Notes under the pieces: generated by a model
The model's database searches: none
The model's input: the letters and a program-made list of their open reading frames with translations, nothing else
Told to the model about the DNA's origin: nothing
Shown: positions 25,195 to 36,399 of the stretch, piece after piece
Numbering within the stretch: position 1 is the first letter of the stretch
Layout: the number at the start of each line of letters is the position of its first letter
Position numbers and translations under genes: made by a program
Source of the DNA: Pratylenchus scribneri
Lineage: Eukaryota; Nematoda; Chromadorea; Rhabditida; Pratylenchidae
NCBI GenBank assembly: GCA_030063045.1
Contig: JAQSEB010000132.1
Coordinates: 62,001-126,000, forward strand
DNA: 64,000 nt
Direction: 5' to 3'

Positions 25195-25246
25195 ATTAAT
25201 TTTGAATTTTGACCACTCTGAATAGTTCAAAAACCGGTTTAAAAAA
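25195..25246 (+). repeat. left terminal inverted repeat of the Merlin element
   Basis: Contains GACCACTCTGAATAG and CAAAAACCGGTTTAAAAAA. The reverse complement of 26737-26788 matches it at all but about four positions. Weaker similarity may extend some tens of bases outward. Confidence 0.75.
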
Positions 25247-25289
25247 TTTATTTCGATAAAAAAAATAAAAATAAATGTGAAAATTATGA

Positions 25290-26321
25290 TTTAATTATCT
25301 GGATCTTTTTCTTCGCAAGGATAAAAGAGGGAAACATGATGCCAAAAGTTATAAAAGACATTGGGGATATCTCCAAAATGTTTACGCCAGAGAAATTCAG
25401 GGAAATAAGTATCATAAGTTTGCGAGGTATTTCCAGCTTTAGGGCGAAATTTGCGCTTATATGTAGACCAAAAAATTCAATGTTTTGAGTGTGGGTTCCA
25501 TCTTGGGGGTCGACAAAATTTTGGGAGTGGTTGATGGTGTGATGAGTGTAGTCTTGGGGGAGATTGGGGATGGTGTTATAAGCGCACCAAAGGTCCGAAT
25601 GAATGATGGATCCAGGACGGATGTGTTGTTGGATCTTCGGGATCAGGTTGGCAGCACTTCGAGGGCCTTAAACCACTGTCATGAAGCATTGCTCATGCTG
25701 TGTACCACGTTCCACTACTCCAAAGAGCCACACATTTTCTCGTCCAACGCGGCCACGATTATATTTGCGTCGTATCATCACTGTTTCATCTATTTCGACG
25801 ATGATTCCTGCAATTTTTCCAAAAATTTCAATAATTTTTCCAAATTTTTCAGACCATTTCCTCCAATTTCCACTGGATATTCCACAAAATATTGCGCACA
25901 AACGTCTCGAAAAAAATTTGCCCAATCAACCAGACTATGCTCCGCAACGCCAATTTGAAACTGGCGCTCCTCTTGTCCGCCCAATCTATAGGTCAAATAA
26001 AATATTTCAGAAAATTTACAACATCAAACCGATGTGCCCACAGTTAAGATAATTCGAATATCTTTTTGGTTGGAAGATGGCATCCTTCAAAGAATGTTCC
26101 AACGAAGTAACCAGTTTCTTTTCGACATTCATATGTTGTGCAGCGCCAATTGCCTTTTTTTCGATCCTTGATAGCCTTTATTGTTGTTTTGCCTCCGCAT
26201 CTAGGCAGTTCCGCTTCCCATGGAGTAGACCAATATCCTCCAACCATTGGTCAAAATCGTTGTCTTCCATTCGCAATTTTTCATACAGATTAGCAAGGGT
26301 GAAATTTCGAAGTTCTTCCAT
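25290..26321 (-). pseudogene. Merlin transposase (DDE, ISXO2-like), frameshifted
   Basis: The reading begins at ATG 26321 (MEELRNFTLANLYEKLRMED) and ends at TAA 25292-25290, about 344 codons, normal for the family. An N-terminal zinc-ribbon-like part (NC..RCGG, then WRCTTYECRK) is followed by a helix-turn-helix region. The DDE domain keeps all three acidic residues: VEIDET (about 25785), HSDLWCAY (about 25600) and the E of THTQNIE (about 25480), with the diagnostic NHSQNFVDP segment. The C-terminus keeps FWSTYKRKFRP and FLWRKHFGD. Lesions: a one-base loss near 26204 at the zinc ribbon, TAA at 26046-26044, a shift near 26000, a small repeat-derived insertion before VEIDET near 25800-25850, TAA at 25670-25668, and a one-base shift near 25473. 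Open frames on the plus strand here are shadows. Confidence 0.85.
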
Positions 26322-26474
26322 TGAATTTTAGTTTAGATTTGATCAAATGAGGGAGACGACACCCCATTTTCCATTTTTATATTAATCCAATCACTCATTA
26401 TAAATCACCATCATTCATATCATTCATCTGATGGGAATTATTCAATTGACGATAAGAAAGATTTAAATCAAAGT

Positions 26475-26590
26475 ATGAATGCTGATGCAATAATTTACGT
26501 CAATCAACCGTCAAGGAAAGAAGAATGAGTGCAAAATGAATGCTGATGCAATAATTTGACAAAGTCAATCAACTGACAACGAAGAAGATG
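26475..26590 (+). repeat. subterminal direct repeat, about 61-bp period
   Basis: ATGAATGCTGATGCAATAAT starts at 26475 and again at 26536, each followed by a related CAATCAAC and AAG-rich segment. It lies between the transposase start and the right terminal repeat. Such subterminal repeats can serve as extra transposase binding sites in DNA transposons; that role is inference. Confidence 0.6.
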
Positions 26591-26618
26591 GACATCAACA
26601 TTGTAAATGATAAATGAA

Positions 26619-26863
26619 TTTAAACTAGTTTTTGAACCATTTGGAGTACTCAAAATTGAAAACTAATGCGATATTCAGAATCAGCCACCTCGAAAACCCT
26701 TTAAACATATTTGAAAGCAAAAAATCAAAAATTAATTTTTTTAAACCGGTTTTTGAATCATTCAGAGTGGTCAAAAGTCAAAACTAATGCGATATTCGAA
26801 TTCCTCGACCTTGAAAACACCATATAACATATTTTGAGGCAAAAAATATAAAAATAATTTTTT
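26619..26863 (+). repeat. tandem duplication of the transposon's right end
   Basis: Two diverged units of about 121 bp lie head to tail: TTTAAACTAGTTTTTGAACC at 26619 and TTTAAACCGGTTTTTGAATC at 26740. Both carry AAAACTAATGCGATATTC and an A-rich end containing GCAAAAAAT. The second unit holds the right terminal inverted repeat. The inner copy may be an older terminus or a product of aberrant transposition. Confidence 0.65.
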
Positions 26864-27196
26864 GTCAAAAAATAGGGAGTACGAACTGCATAATTACCTA
26901 AAATAATTATATTTTAGAAGAAAGTAAAAAATAATAAATAAAAAACTTTATTTAATTTAAATAACAACAATTATAACAAAATAAGATTGATCCATTTTTA
27001 TTTGAAATTTAAATTCCTAATAAAAATTAAAAATAAGTTATAAGAAGAAATAAATCTAATAAAATTAATTATAATTATAAATATTTATTTCAATTAAAAA
27101 CAAACTACCTAGAAACAAAAGATTATCAAGTAAATTTTGTCTGGGCAAAAAAAAAGGAAATTGGAGGTCCACAAGTGAGATGTTTTTAAATTTTTA

Positions 27197-27298
27197 ATTT
27201 TTAGTTAGCCCAACATCCTTAGCTGCACTCTCTCTTTGAAATTTGTGTCCGTATTTTTTCGCAACAATGCTCACAACTTCTATGCTACGATAATCGCA
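27197..27298 (-). CDS. candidate coding fragment next to the transposon, unknown
   Basis: A 34-codon minus frame reads SIEVVSIVAKKYGHKFQRES, then AAKDVGLTKN, to TAA at 27196-27194. The same frame continues after the stop with SLVDLQFPFFLPRQ for another 40 codons. Residue mix and third-position A/T bias suggest coding origin. No initiating ATG and no obvious acceptor. It may be part of the same decayed neighbourhood as the Merlin element, but it does not match the transposase. Confidence 0.2.
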
Positions 27299-28069
27299 TT
27301 ATTTTAAATTGATTTTAAAAATTCATAGAAAAAATTTTTAAGAAATTAATTATACATTTAAATTGGTCATATGGCATATTAATTCGAAATGAGTTATGCT
27401 ATTATTTAATCAATATACTATATGAAATGATTTGGATTATTAAAAAGTAATTCTTGACAGTAACTTGATCTTGAAAATATAATTCACCTATTAATGGGCA
27501 ATTAATTATAATAATCAATGTAAAATATACATCTGAATTATTGTATAATCTAATATTTTGGAAATATTTAATATATGATATTAATTATCACAAAATTGAG
27601 AAATGGTCATAATTAAACAATATGATTCAACAGACTAATATTTATTAAAAAAGCTTATTTGATGATGAATAATAATGAATATAAAGTAAATGAAAATTTA
27701 AGTTTGAACATTTAAAAATTTAGAGATTTAAAATAATTCTTAGTTTAATAATATAAATAGATTTAAAAAAAGTATTATTAAAATTAATAAGATATTTTAT
27801 TTAATTTATTAGAAAATAAGAAAAATAATAATTGTTTTAAATATTCATTGAAAATAATATTAATTAAATTTATTAATAATAAAATACTATTACAAATATA
27901 ATTTTCAAATAAAATTTTAATTAACTATATAAATAAATAAAATTAAATAAAAGATGGAAAATATAATAAATTTAATGCAATAAATAAATAAATTAATTAT
28001 TTTTTTTTTAAAAAATTGTGATGAATAAATTTCATTTATGCCTCAGCCTCAAATAAGAAATTATTTCAG

Positions 28070-28164
28070 GAAGAAAGCATGTTTATAAGAAAATTATAAT
28101 CTATAATACAATAAAAAATACAAGGAATTGTAAAGGTATATTATCCTCTAAACGAAGCAGTTAT
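28070..28164 (+). CDS. candidate exon after a TTATTTCAG acceptor
   Basis: AAATTATTTCAG ends at 28069 and is followed by an open frame reading RKHVYKKIIIYNTIKNTRNC, then KGILSSKRSSY, to TGA at 28165. A donor-like G|GTATAT at about 28135 would allow a shorter internal exon. The acceptor fits the TTTCAG type seen elsewhere in the window. The opposite strand also has a 40-codon frame over 28152-28271 (with RENREAQKYTSSITASFRG), so the coding strand is not certain. Function unknown. Confidence 0.28.
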
Positions 28165-28386
28165 TGAAGAAGTATATTTCTGCGCTTCACGGTTTTCTCT
28201 TAATAAATTTCTCAAAAAAATTAGATAAATTACTTCTAATAGTAAATGAATATTAATTTATAAAAATTGATTAAATTCTTTTGATAAATATTTAAAAAAA
28301 AATCTTCAAAAAATTGATCAAAAAAAATACTCACATTTAAACGAAAAGGAAATTATAAATTTCTTAATATATATTCATAAATTATG

Positions 28387-28728
28387 TTAAAAGAAATTAG
28401 AAATAAATATGTATATATAAATTATAAAATTTAATTTGATATTTTCATAAAAAATTAGATTAAAAATAAGAAAAAAATTATAATTTAGAAAACAATAAAA
28501 TTTTAGTGATCCGTGGGAAACGGACGAAGCTACAGTCATTGCCCGGCAGAAGAATCGACAGATTGCATGGCCATAATACTCCCCGATGTAGTGATGAGGA
28601 TATGCATTTTTATTCTTCTTTTTAAAATAAAAATTTTTAAAGTGAATATATTTGGACAATATTTTTAAATTTGTAAATAAATTTTTGTAAATATTTGTAA
28701 AAAATTGACTAAAATTTAAAAGAATCAA
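28387..28728 (-). CDS. 113-codon ORF, longest ATG-started frame outside rich blocks
   Basis: ATG at 28728 to stop at 28387. Residues around 41-62 (NAYPHHYIGEYYGHAICRFF) and the following CRAMTVASSVSHGS lie on a GC-rich island, while both ends are A/T-driven and hydrophobic. An ORF this long is uncommon by chance here. However, the plus strand of the island, after an acceptor-like ATTTTAG at about 28505, reads SDPWETDEATVIARQKNRQI with equally good composition before a TAA near 28574. Only one strand can be coding, and I cannot decide which. Confidence 0.28.
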   Translation of the reverse strand: MILLNFSQFFTNIYKNLFTNLKILSKYIHFKNFYFKKKNKNAYPHHYIGEYYGHAICRFFCRAMTVASSVSHGSLKFYCFLNYNFFLIFNLIFYENIKLNFIIYIYIFISNFF

Positions 28729-29063
28729 TAAGCATTCATATATTTAATTTGTTAAAAAATTTTATTATAAAGAAAACTAAAAAACTTATTATCAAATTTA
28801 TATATGCTAATAAATTAATATTAAAAATCTATTAAAAGCTAAAATGTAATTTTTAATATAATTATTAAATAATATTGATTTTAATTTAAATGTTTAAAGA
28901 TGAAAATTTCTAATAATGATTGATATAAGATAATAATTTTTTATTAAAATTTTTAAACCATAAATAATTTATAAAAAATGATAAATATAATTTTAAAAAT
29001 AAATATAAAATTTGCTATAAGAAAAAATTGAAATTATTCCAATTCAGCTTGTTTGTTATTTTT

Positions 29064-29114
29064 TTTCAAATAATTTACAGTAAATTGATTTTCAAATAAT
29101 TTACAGTAAATTGA
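29064..29114 (+). repeat. two tandem 26-bp units
   Basis: TTCAAATAATTTACAGTAAA occurs twice back to back with a 26-base period and is nearly identical. No coding frame crosses it. Confidence 0.65.
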
Positions 29115-29823
29115 TAAAATTATTAAAGAAAGATAAAGAAGTTAAATTATTTTCCAATAAAATTTTTATGGTAATGAATTAAAACATTTAAGATATAAGA
29201 AAATCATATAATTAAAAATTAGATTACATTCTACATATTATTTGTTTTACATCAAATATGTAATATCAATTACTATTCCCTATATCAAAGATAAGACCAT
29301 TGCTAGATTTTTATAATTTAAAAATTTATAATAATATTAATAAATTTTAAAAAATTAAAATTATTTATTAAAATATAATTTTATGTAAATATATCCAATA
29401 AAAATTTGATTTATTAAAATCGAAATTCAAAAATTATAAGAAATATGAAAATTTTATTTTTCAAGGATATTTATTATAAAAATATATATGAAAATATATT
29501 AAGTTAAGGAGAGGATATTACAACATTAAATGATTAATTTCGCAAATAAACGGCTGTAAGTTAAATAAATTTAAAACAATTTTGGAAAAATGTATTGCAA
29601 AATTACAAATAAAAAATTTCATTTGATTTTCAAAAATCAAATTAAAATTACCAACTTATTTATTTTTTTTAAAAATTATATTTTATTAATAATAATAAAT
29701 TGCAATATTCATAATTGATTAATTTATATACATCATTAAAAAAATTACATTTGCAATTGAATTTGTCATTCATTTTTTTCTAAATAAAAAATTTGATCAT
29801 GAAGATTAAATTTTTCATTCGAC

Positions 29824-30042
29824 ATGTTTATGTTCTTCAAAAATAATAAATTTGATGTTTATATAAATTCGCTATATGAGATTATGGCTAAAATTTCATA
29901 TAAAAATAAAAGTTTAGGGATACATTGGAAAAATTTATTGCGACGAATTGTTGCAATTTCGTTATGGCCCTTAATGAAAGAGAAATTTTCTTTTGACAAG
30001 TGGAAAAGATTAAAAAGAAATAAAAAAAATATTGAAGATTAA
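29824..30042 (+). CDS. 72-residue basic ORF, possible small gene
   Basis: ATG at 29824 opens a frame with an aromatic N-terminus, then SLYEIMAKISYKNKSLGIHW, a central RRIVAISLWPLMKEKF and a strongly basic end (DKWKRLKRNKKNIED) before TAA. Third codon positions are A/T-rich while first and second positions are richer, the expected coding signature. No signal peptide is clear. The alternating basic and hydrophobic residues suggest a helical protein. The length alone is not significant; the composition is what supports it. No family recognised. Confidence 0.3.
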   Translation: MFMFFKNNKFDVYINSLYEIMAKISYKNKSLGIHWKNLLRRIVAISLWPLMKEKFSFDKWKRLKRNKKNIED

Positions 30043-30741
30043 TAATTATAATTTAAATTAAACAAAATAGTAATTTTCATTTTGACTAAATTATTTTTAT
30101 ATTGAAAAAAGTCAATAAATTTATAGATAGATTGAAATATTGAAAATTGAAATAAGAAGATGAGTATTTTAATGGCTGAATTTATTTACCAGATAAATTG
30201 ATGAAAGTATTAAATTACCTATCAAAGTTATTTTTATTAAATATATAATTAAAGCGACCATTGTAAAAAATCTAAAAGTCTAAACAAAATCAAAATGGCA
30301 ATAAATCTAAAAATGTTGAAAATGACTAAGATAATATCTATAATAAATTATAACATTTAAATTTTGAAGCACTTCGTAGTAAAATTATAATTTTATCAAT
30401 CGGTCCCTCAAAAGAATCGGACATTAATTTTAAAACAATTTTAACAAAACATCCTGCAAATTCTTAATATAAAACTGGCCGTATAGAATAGAAGAAAAAC
30501 ACATCTAATAAGGGAGTCGAAAAAATTAATTGAAAAAGAAATTATTTTGAATGACCAGCAGGCAGAAAAATAATTAGTTTTATAAATAGAAAAAAAGATA
30601 AAGGCTAAGAAAAAATTAATATATTAAAAAGGAATATTTTAAATTATTAATAAACTTATCAAAATTCAAAAATTATTTAAATAGAAATTGATAAAATAAT
30701 TTTAAAAATAACAAAAAAAGAAATATTTTATTTTTCAGTTG

Positions 30742-30790
30742 AAAACAAAAAATGACTCATATTTTAAAAACAAAAAATGACTCATATTTT
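30742..30790 (+). repeat. two tandem 25-bp units
   Basis: AACAAAAAATGACTCATATT is repeated with a 25-base period. Simple local duplication without a coding frame. Confidence 0.65.
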
Positions 30791-30799
30791 AATTTAATG

Positions 30800-32600
30800 T
30801 ATAAGATAAATTTAAAGGAGTTTAAAAATAAAAATTTTAAAAATATAATTTACATAATAACGATAAATTCAAAAATACAAAAGACTATTTTTTAGGGAAA
30901 TTTATCGAGGTAAATCTGAGAGAATAAATTAATATATATATTTTTATTATATTTTATTTGAATTATTAAATAAAAATATATTAAATATTTATTTAAAATT
31001 ATATTAATAAATTAAAATATCTTGTTATGAAATAAAAATTTAAAAAGTTAATAATAGAATGTTTTTTAAATTATTTAAAATGTGCAAGAAGGAATAATTG
31101 ATATAATTCATTCAAGAACAAAATACAACTTGTATCATTCATTGATAAAATAATTAAAACGAAACATAATTTGAATTCATTCACCAGATTAATTTTTGTT
31201 AACCCGATAATTGGATTGCCGTTGGCAAACAATAATTGTGATAGACCTCTTCTTATTATAGCAATTTACTTTAAAATTTTTATTATTTAAGGTAAATATA
31301 ATTATTTTGTAATTATATAAAAAGAAATAGCAAAATAATGAAAACCTATTAAAAAAATGCTATATAAAAATGATAACTTTATAAAAAATATAAACAATAA
31401 AAGGTATATTTTTAAACTAAATTTAAGTAAATATAAAAAGGGTAAAATTAAAATTATAAATTATTTCTTTTAAATATTAGAAAGAGGAATACGAATTTAT
31501 GGTTATGCTTCTAGATTTTTCAAGGATATGAAAATTCGACAGGCTTAGTTTATATTTGCGATTAAAACTTCCGAAAATATAATTTCCTATGCTTGGTCCT
31601 AGCAATGAAACGCTTTAAGAAATATGCATTAAAAATATTAATAATTTTTTTCTATAGAAATAACTATTTTATAATAATTGCAATATTTCTCTAAAATAAA
31701 TTTTCAATTAAAATTTATGTAAAAATTAATATATTTTATTAATAAAATTTATAAAAATAAATTTAAAGAAAAATTATTTGAAAAAATACATATTTATCTT
31801 TTTAAAAAAAGCAATTTTTAGAACATGGAATTGAATAATCCTAGACAAATCAAATAAATATTTAATAGATATAAAAAATTAATTTAAATTTTCTTGAAAT
31901 ATTAGCGTGAACTAGAAATGGAGGATGAATGGATCTTAGAAAACATATAAATGAATAATCGCAAATATTTAAGAAGATAATAGAAAAATGCTCTTGAAAT
32001 ATTTATAAAATGTTATGACACGGTTTAATAATTTCTTTAAAAAATAAAAACATCTTTTAAGCAATAAAGAAATAAATATTAAATAATGTTCATAAAAATT
32101 TTAATAGTTAAAATAAATATTGACAAGGAAAATTTTTGAGAAAGCTGATATTAATAATTAAAATTAAGAATTCTAAGAAATTTGTATAATATAATTTACA
32201 AACATTTAGGCATCGACCATTCTATATTCTGGTGCACCCATTTCCAGAGAAAATGCCACAAAAAATCGTTACTATCATTGATAAGCAATTCTCGGCGAGC
32301 CTTCTTCTTTACCTGGTTCTTTTTATACTAATATAAAAAATTATTGTAATTAAAATTAAATAATTTCTAAAATGATAATTAAAATTTTTTAAAATATAAA
32401 AATAAATAAAAATGTAAAATTTATAGTTTCAAAAAAAATTTAATTAATAACTTCTAAAACTGATTAATTTCCTATTAAAAATATAAATAATAAATTATAT
32501 TTTATTTAAATGAATCATTGACGACATTCTAATATTTTTCATTATTAAATTAAAAAAAAATTCTTGATTTTATATTGATTATTATCGTTATTTTAAATTA
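30800..32600. other. AT-rich stretch with two unassigned islands
   Basis: Islands at 31090-31265 and 32210-32330 are open on both strands for 45-60 codons. The minus strand of the second follows TTTTTATATTAG and reads KKKARRELLINDSNDFLWHF. No strand can be chosen and no family is recognised. The rest is A/T-rich. Confidence 0.4.
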
Positions 32601-32618
32601 ATTAAAGTCATAATTTAA

Positions 32619-32771
32619 AATCATTTAATAGAAAAAACTAAATTGCAATTATTAATAATTAAATTTAGAAACTGTCCAAGTCAAATTGAGGAGAAAATTT
32701 TTGAGCAATTCGATACGAATACATTGGATTAATAAAAGCCAACCCTCATCCGCCCAATGGTCAACTCAAAA
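32619..32771 (+). pseudogene. coding-like island with two consecutive TAA codons
   Basis: The plus frame reads FRNCPSQIEEKIFEQFDTNT, then LD, before TAA TAA at 32730-32735. It continues in frame as KPTLIRPMVNSK to TGA at 32772. The first part is acidic and coding-like in composition. Either the gene ends at the first TAA and the remainder is chance, or this is a decayed or recoded gene. No domain recognised. Confidence 0.22.
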
Positions 32772-33610
32772 TGAAATAAAAGATTTTAAATTTCATTCAT
32801 TTTAAAAAATGAAAAAGATTATTTTTATTCTAAATTATATTACATTCTAAAAGCATAAAATATATTGAGCATGAAATTTTTATAGTTCTATGATATAACT
32901 ATCGAAAATAAACAATAGTAAAAACCATGAAAGATAAAAATATAGTATAAATCATAAAATAATGAAAGCTTGTAATTATCTAAAATATTTTAATAAAATA
33001 TAATTCAAATGTATTATGGAAATTATCAAAAAAGATAATCACCATTTTTAAACCAACTATAATTTTCTAGCATTTCCATGTCATAATGAGGATATGATAT
33101 ATACTTAGTTATGAAATGTTTCAATATTTATTTAATGATTTATAAACTAAGCAATATATTTAAATTTTTTTCTAGATGTATATAAAATTTAAAATATTGA
33201 TAATTTTTTAATTATTTTATAAAATTTAATATTAATAATAATCGAAGAGATTATTGAGAAATAGTGCTAAAAATATTCAATTAAATATTAAAAAATAAGA
33301 AATTTAATCTAATTTAATTTATTAGGGCATTTAGAGTAAGAATTTCCATACTTTTTAAATAAATAAAAATTGAATAAAAAATATCAATCTAAATTCGAAT
33401 GATAATAATAGACAAAGAAAAATTTAAGGTTAATTCATTTATCAAGGATTTATTGATTTGTCAATGAATGTTATTTTTAAAATGGAGATTTTCTATTAAA
33501 AGATGTTATAAAAAATTTTTGTTCCAATTTTCTTACATAACACCCATTTTATATTTGTCTATTAAATGTAAAAAAAAGGCCCATTAAGTCATAATTCACC
33601 AAAAAATGAA

Positions 33611-33745
33611 GTGAATAACTCAATATTTCATTGGAATAATCCATATGGATTCTACTATAAACATCACATGGCGCCACTTCACTTGTCGCTTGAAAGTTAT
33701 GTGCAATTTGATAAGAAACAATTATTGAATAAGTATTGTCCTATA
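33611..33745 (+). CDS. candidate coding fragment, 45 codons, unknown
   Basis: A stop-free frame reads FHWNNPYGFYYKHHMAPLHL, then SLESYVQFDKKQLLNKYCPI, to TAA at 33746. The same frame resumes after that stop with further coding-like pieces to a TGA near 33930. Histidine- and tyrosine-rich with an internal ATG at 33668. No acceptor is close. Function unknown. Confidence 0.22.
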
Positions 33746-34944
33746 TAAATTTTATTAAAAAATATTTATTCTAAAAATAAAAAAATATCAGATGAATAAT
33801 ATAGAAATAGTCGGATAAGAAATTGTCCATGCACAATTCCAGTGTTCGAAATTTTTTAATTATTATTATATTTAAATGGAATAAGACTTAATTTGGATAC
33901 AATGGAAATTTTAATTAAAAATCTAAGCGATAGATGAAATTAAAAAATAATATTTTATCCTCAGATTTTAAAATTTCGATAAATAATAAATTATTTAATT
34001 AATTAAAGATATTATACCAAAATTTAAAAATAATAATCGTTTATTTCAAATCAATTTAAATATATGTCTAATTAATATAAATAAATTTTTAAAATAATTA
34101 TTATTAATATTCATTCAATTTGTTATCAAATTGCCTTAAAAAATAATTCTATATTATATTAATTTTATTTTTAAAACCACATCAACCAAAAATAATAAAA
34201 AAAATAAAATTGCCGAAATTTAAACGAAAATTGGGGAAAAACTTCACATTTTTTTTCTTTTATTAAATTAATAATAATTATAAATTCGTTATGAAGAATT
34301 ATGTAGAAGAAAAGAATTTAGCAGATTTTGAGTAACAATGGATATATTCTTATAATAACGACTGAATTTTTTTGGAAAAGATCAATAAATAAATGTGAAT
34401 TTTTTTTTTGAAATTTTAAATAAAAATAAAAATTATCTGATTAAATAAAAATTTTTAATAAAAAAATATAATAATTATATTAATAAATTAATGTAGAAAA
34501 AATAATAGAAAATAATTAAAATAAAATGAAAATATTTAATCGGATTTTCGATTGAAAAGGGAAAATTAAACGAGGATTATAATATTATGAATAAGGATTT
34601 GGTGAGAGGCAAACTTTTTACACATCATTCTATCTCATGAGTAAATTTCTCCCTAAAATAAAATTATCATATATTCTCTGAAAAGAGAATTAAAAAAAAA
34701 ACAAAATTATATTATTAGAAATTCACAAATTTATGCACTATTATAATATATGTAATCTCTCAGATAAAACAATAAGGAAAAATGATGCTAATAAGTAACT
34801 AAGAAAAAATTTATGAAATAAAATCATTGCATAATTTTAATCCGAAGCAAAAATATTCATGTTAAAGTTCGAATTAAAATTTTATATATATAACAATGGA
34901 AATTCGAGAATAAATAATATTTAAAATAAATAAATTCAGGTTAG

Positions 34945-35030
34945 GCTCCCTCTTTTACTAATCCCCATAATGGGATTGTTTGCTCGAGCAATACAAGGAG
35001 CACACAAAATGCATCGGAGTGCAGTAGGAG
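34945..35030 (+). CDS. candidate internal exon bounded by AG and GT
   Basis: An acceptor-like TTCAGGTTAG ends at 34944 and GAG|GTGATT begins at 35031. The 86 bases between encode APSFTNPHNGIVCSSNTRST and QNASECSR without a stop. It is serine-, asparagine- and cysteine-rich, as in a secreted or mucin-like domain. A second plus frame over the same bases is also open (MGLFARAIQGAHKMHRSAVG), so frame choice depends on the splice sites. Partner exons were not found. Confidence 0.3.
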
Positions 35031-35139
35031 GTGATTCTTCTAGCATATTTTTATAGGCAATGACATTGAAGCCTATAGATTTATACAATGAAATTTTTCA
35101 TCTTATAATTTTTATTTTAAAATATTTTGTTATATTAAA

Positions 35140-35225
35140 TAAACATTAAACGTGATAAATTAAGAATAAATTAAAAATTTTATAAACATTAAAAATGATA
35201 ATATTAAGAATAAATTAAAATTTTA
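35140..35225 (+). repeat. two tandem 43-bp units
   Basis: TAAACATTAAA...ATTAAGAATAAATTAAA recurs with a 43-base period and a few differences. Confidence 0.6.
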
Positions 35226-35400
35226 TTAATTTAATAATTTTTTATTGAATATGATTCGATTTTTATTTTATTGAACGAATTTTTTAATAATTAATATTGC
35301 TTTTCATTTTAATATATATCATAAATTAAATTATAAAAGATAAAAAAATTTAATATAAAATAAATTGCTGTATATTATATCATTTTTATTATAATTAAAA

Positions 35401-35492
35401 ATAATTATATGTTACAAAAAAAATACATAAAATAATTATATGTTACAAAAAAATACATAAAATAATTATATGTTACAAAAAAAATACATATT
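35401..35492 (+). repeat. three tandem 30-31-bp units
   Basis: ATAATTATATGTTACAAAAA starts at 35401, 35432 and 35462; the units differ only in the length of an A run. A short minisatellite, not a CRISPR array: the units abut without spacers. Confidence 0.75.
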
Positions 35493-36240
35493 TAGGCCCT
35501 CATTCACATAAAACTTAGAGCCATATATAATATTTATACAAAATTTGCAGACGAATCTCTCACTTTGAAAATAAATTAATTTAATGAAAATAAAAATTTT
35601 TTATCCAATTAATATATGTAAAAATTATATATAAAAATTGGTTAAAATCTAAAAATTATAAAAATAGTAGTTTTATTAAATTTAAAAAAAAAGAATTAAA
35701 GTGTTGCTATTTTTCATCATCTTTCTTTAAATATGATTGAAACATCCAAAATAAAAAGAATTTCAAAAATATTAAAATGACTTAATAGCTGATAAAACAA
35801 ATTATTTAACAAGGAATAAAATTGTTGCTGATTTTATTTTGAATATAAACTTTTTAAAATTAATAATTTGTTTAGATGTATATATAAATATTAATTAAAT
35901 TAAATATCTAAGTAATTTTTCCTTTAAACGATGAGTACTTTTAAAAAAATTAATTTAATGTTAAAAAATAATAATATATTTTATATAATTAATTCTATTA
36001 AATTCATATAATATAAATTAAAGATAAATTCATCAAGGGTAGAAAATTTTAATTTAAATTGTACAAAAACTTTAAGAATATAATTATTGCATACATTCGT
36101 AAATCTAATTAATGAAAATAATTAAAGAAACAAAAATTTGAAAATTATATAAATAATTCGAACGGCACTTATTATTATAAATATATTTAAAATAAGCTTT
36201 TTTAAAATTATTTTTTAGAAATAATCCATTTTAAAATTAG

Positions 36241-36311
36241 CGGATATCAAATATAAATTCGTCTTCTTCCGCTTGTACCAATGCGAAAGCAGGTTTAAAG
36301 AGGAAAAGAAC
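36241..36311 (+). CDS. candidate internal exon with consensus splice sites
   Basis: CCATTTTAAAATTAG ends at 36240 and a perfect GTAAGT donor begins at 36312. The 71-base segment encodes DIKYKFVFFRLYQCESRFKE, then EKN, without a stop and with A/T-poor second positions. This is one of the best isolated splice-bounded islands in the window. It starts in phase with two bases left over from a preceding exon that I could not locate. The protein family is not recognised; neighbouring DNA on both sides is A/T-rich for more than a kilobase. Confidence 0.38.
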
Positions 36312-36399
36312 GTAAGTAGTATATTATAAAAGTAAACAATAAAGCAAGATAAATGTGAAATTATATTTGTAAAATAGCATAATTATAGAAGTTTTTAAC

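Larger units (their letters stand above)
25195..26788 (-). mobile_element. Merlin (IS1595/ISXO2-type) DNA transposon, degenerate
   Basis: A 1.6-kb block with roughly twice the G+C of its surroundings is bounded by 52-bp terminal inverted repeats at 25195-25246 and 26737-26788 (48 of 52 positions identical by eye). Inside it, on the minus strand, lies one transposase frame of typical Merlin length, followed toward the right end by about 400 bases with subterminal direct repeats. Merlin elements move by a DDE transposase related to bacterial IS1016/IS1595 and are known in many animals and some microsporidia. This copy carries at least three frameshifts and two in-frame TAA codons, so it cannot encode an active enzyme. 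The outermost boundary and an 8-9 bp target duplication could not be fixed. Confidence 0.85.

Noticed and set aside
25485..26331. Several 84-157-codon plus-strand frames and extra minus frames over the transposon
   Set aside because: They overlap the Merlin transposase in other frames. The minus strand holds the recognisable DDE and zinc-ribbon motifs, so the rest are shadows of a GC-richer block.
35401..35492. CRISPR-like regular repeat
   Set aside because: The units are directly adjacent with no spacers and sit in eukaryotic-type DNA: a minisatellite.
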